A stretch of DNA of 5,903 nt from Fidelibacterota bacterium (GTDB lineage Bacteria > Fidelibacterota > UBA2242): the NCBI GenBank assembly GCA_003527965.1, contig DPVY01000332.1, positions 1-5,903 of the forward strand, read 5' to 3'. Position 1 is the first letter of the stretch, and every line of letters begins with the position of its first letter. Under the pieces are notes generated by a model. That model was not told the origin of the DNA. It worked only from the letters and a program-made list of their open reading frames with translations, and did no database searches. This document shows, in pieces, positions 5,375 to 5,903 of this stretch. Made by a program: the position numbers and the translations under genes.

Positions 5375-5903
5375 CTATTTAACATCCTCTTCGTTTATCA
5401 AGGCATACATGGGAATTTCTACACTCAAAGGTCGCTTAGTGCCGGGAGTGACTTCTTTCCAATCTACTCCGGCTAATTTGAATACCTGCGGGAGTAAGGC
5501 AGAACAATTTTTACCGCCACAGGCGCCCATTCCGACCCTAATCTGTTTCAAATGGTTGACATCTCTAATTTTATGCTCTTTAATATAAGTTACCAATTCT
5601 TTGACCGTGACCATTTCACAATGACACACGATGCCGTTATCGGGCACATACTCAAAGGAGGGATCAGCCATCGGTTTTACGGTTTTTTCCGGCTGAACGC
5701 GTATTCCGCTGACTTTTGCGCCATTTTTTAGAGATGTTTTAATATGCACCAGATGAGTTTTATATTTTTTATTAAATCGCATCTTCACCACTTCAGCCTC
5801 TTCGAGGAATTTCCCATGTTGGTCAGCCACCGGAATCTTATCTCCAACTTTGAAAGCAGGAATATATTCATGCGGGAGAATGACTTCTGCCGTTGATTCA
5901 TTG
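5375..5903 (-). CDS. Oxidoreductase subunit with C-terminal BFD-like [2Fe-2S] domain; N-terminus outside the window
   Basis: The reading frame is open through the right edge, giving 175 residues in the window. The GTG at 5830 is probably an internal valine (..KVGDKIPVADQHGKF..) and not a start. The last ~85 residues carry a bacterioferritin-associated-ferredoxin-like domain: Cys93 and Cys95 (VCHCE), then Cys128 and Cys133 (GACGGKNC), counting from the window edge. The pattern is C-x-C-x32-C-x4-C, the form found in FAD-linked amine dehydrogenases, and the LKQIRVGMGAC context fits too. The tail GTKRPLSVEIP resembles the RP-rich ending of such subunits. It is expected to carry electrons from the DAO flavoprotein encoded 3 bases downstream to another acceptor. 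The ~65 residues before the cysteine domain are probably the end of a larger protein, perhaps a pyridine-nucleotide-disulfide-type oxidoreductase subunit, but I do not recognise that region. BFD domain confident; full architecture unknown. Confidence 0.8.
   Translation of the reverse strand, partial: NESTAEVILPHEYIPAFKVGDKIPVADQHGKFLEEAEVVKMRFNKKYKTHLVHIKTSLKNGAKVSGIRVQPEKTVKPMADPSFEYVPDNGIVCHCEMVTVKELVTYIKEHKIRDVNHLKQIRVGMGACGGKNCSALLPQVFKLAGVDWKEVTPGTKRPLSVEIPMYALINEEDVK

Noticed and set aside
5828..5830. GTG at 5830 as the start of the iron-sulfur protein
   Set aside because: The frame stays open to the window edge with sensible protein sequence and no good Shine-Dalgarno before the GTG. 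A start further right is more likely, though a short stand-alone protein is not excluded.

Overview
The window reads as bacterial chromosomal DNA: dense genes with short gaps, moderate GC, clear Shine-Dalgarno sequences, and metabolic enzymes of soluble bacterial families. No rRNA, tRNA, insertion sequence, CRISPR array or phage gene is visible. The lineage cannot be fixed from the sequence. My guess is an anaerobic or FCB-type bacterium known mainly from metagenomes, and this is weak.

Layout. On the + strand, positions 1-756 hold the last 251 codons of a family C69 (U34) dipeptidase whose start lies before the window. A perfect 11-bp hairpin (768-795) sits in the 103-base gap where it meets the opposite-strand block. 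Everything from 860 to the right edge is on the - strand. In transcription order (right to left) it contains: the C-terminal part of an oxidoreductase subunit with a BFD-type [2Fe-2S] domain (5375-5903, cut by the window edge); a DAO-family FAD dehydrogenase subunit (4223-5371, only 3 bases after the previous stop); a class I (Ib-type) aspartate aminotransferase (2952-4151); a D-2-hydroxyacid dehydrogenase (1953-2936, 15 bases after the previous stop); and a CysM/CysK-type cysteine synthase (860-1756).

How the genes may work together. The iron-sulfur protein and the DAO protein look like two subunits of one dye-linked amine or amino-acid dehydrogenase, of the sarcosine, proline, hydroxyproline or opine dehydrogenase type. 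Such an enzyme makes imino or oxo acids. The aminotransferase and hydroxyacid dehydrogenase interconvert amino, oxo and hydroxy acids. The cysteine synthase adds sulfide to an activated serine. Dehydrogenase + aminotransferase + CysM-like synthase has the same reaction logic as 3-phosphoglycerate to phosphohydroxypyruvate to O-phosphoserine to cysteine, but substrate specificity cannot be read from sequence, so that link is inference.

The most unusual non-coding element is in the 196-base gap before the cysteine synthase. A long, nearly perfect inverted repeat (1783-1852) lies there, with a T-run on its + strand side, a possible - strand promoter just outside it, and a 14-codon open frame containing one Cys codon across one arm. 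It matches no riboswitch that I recognise. Overall the window is mostly ordinary metabolism; the interest lies in the gene combination and this leader.
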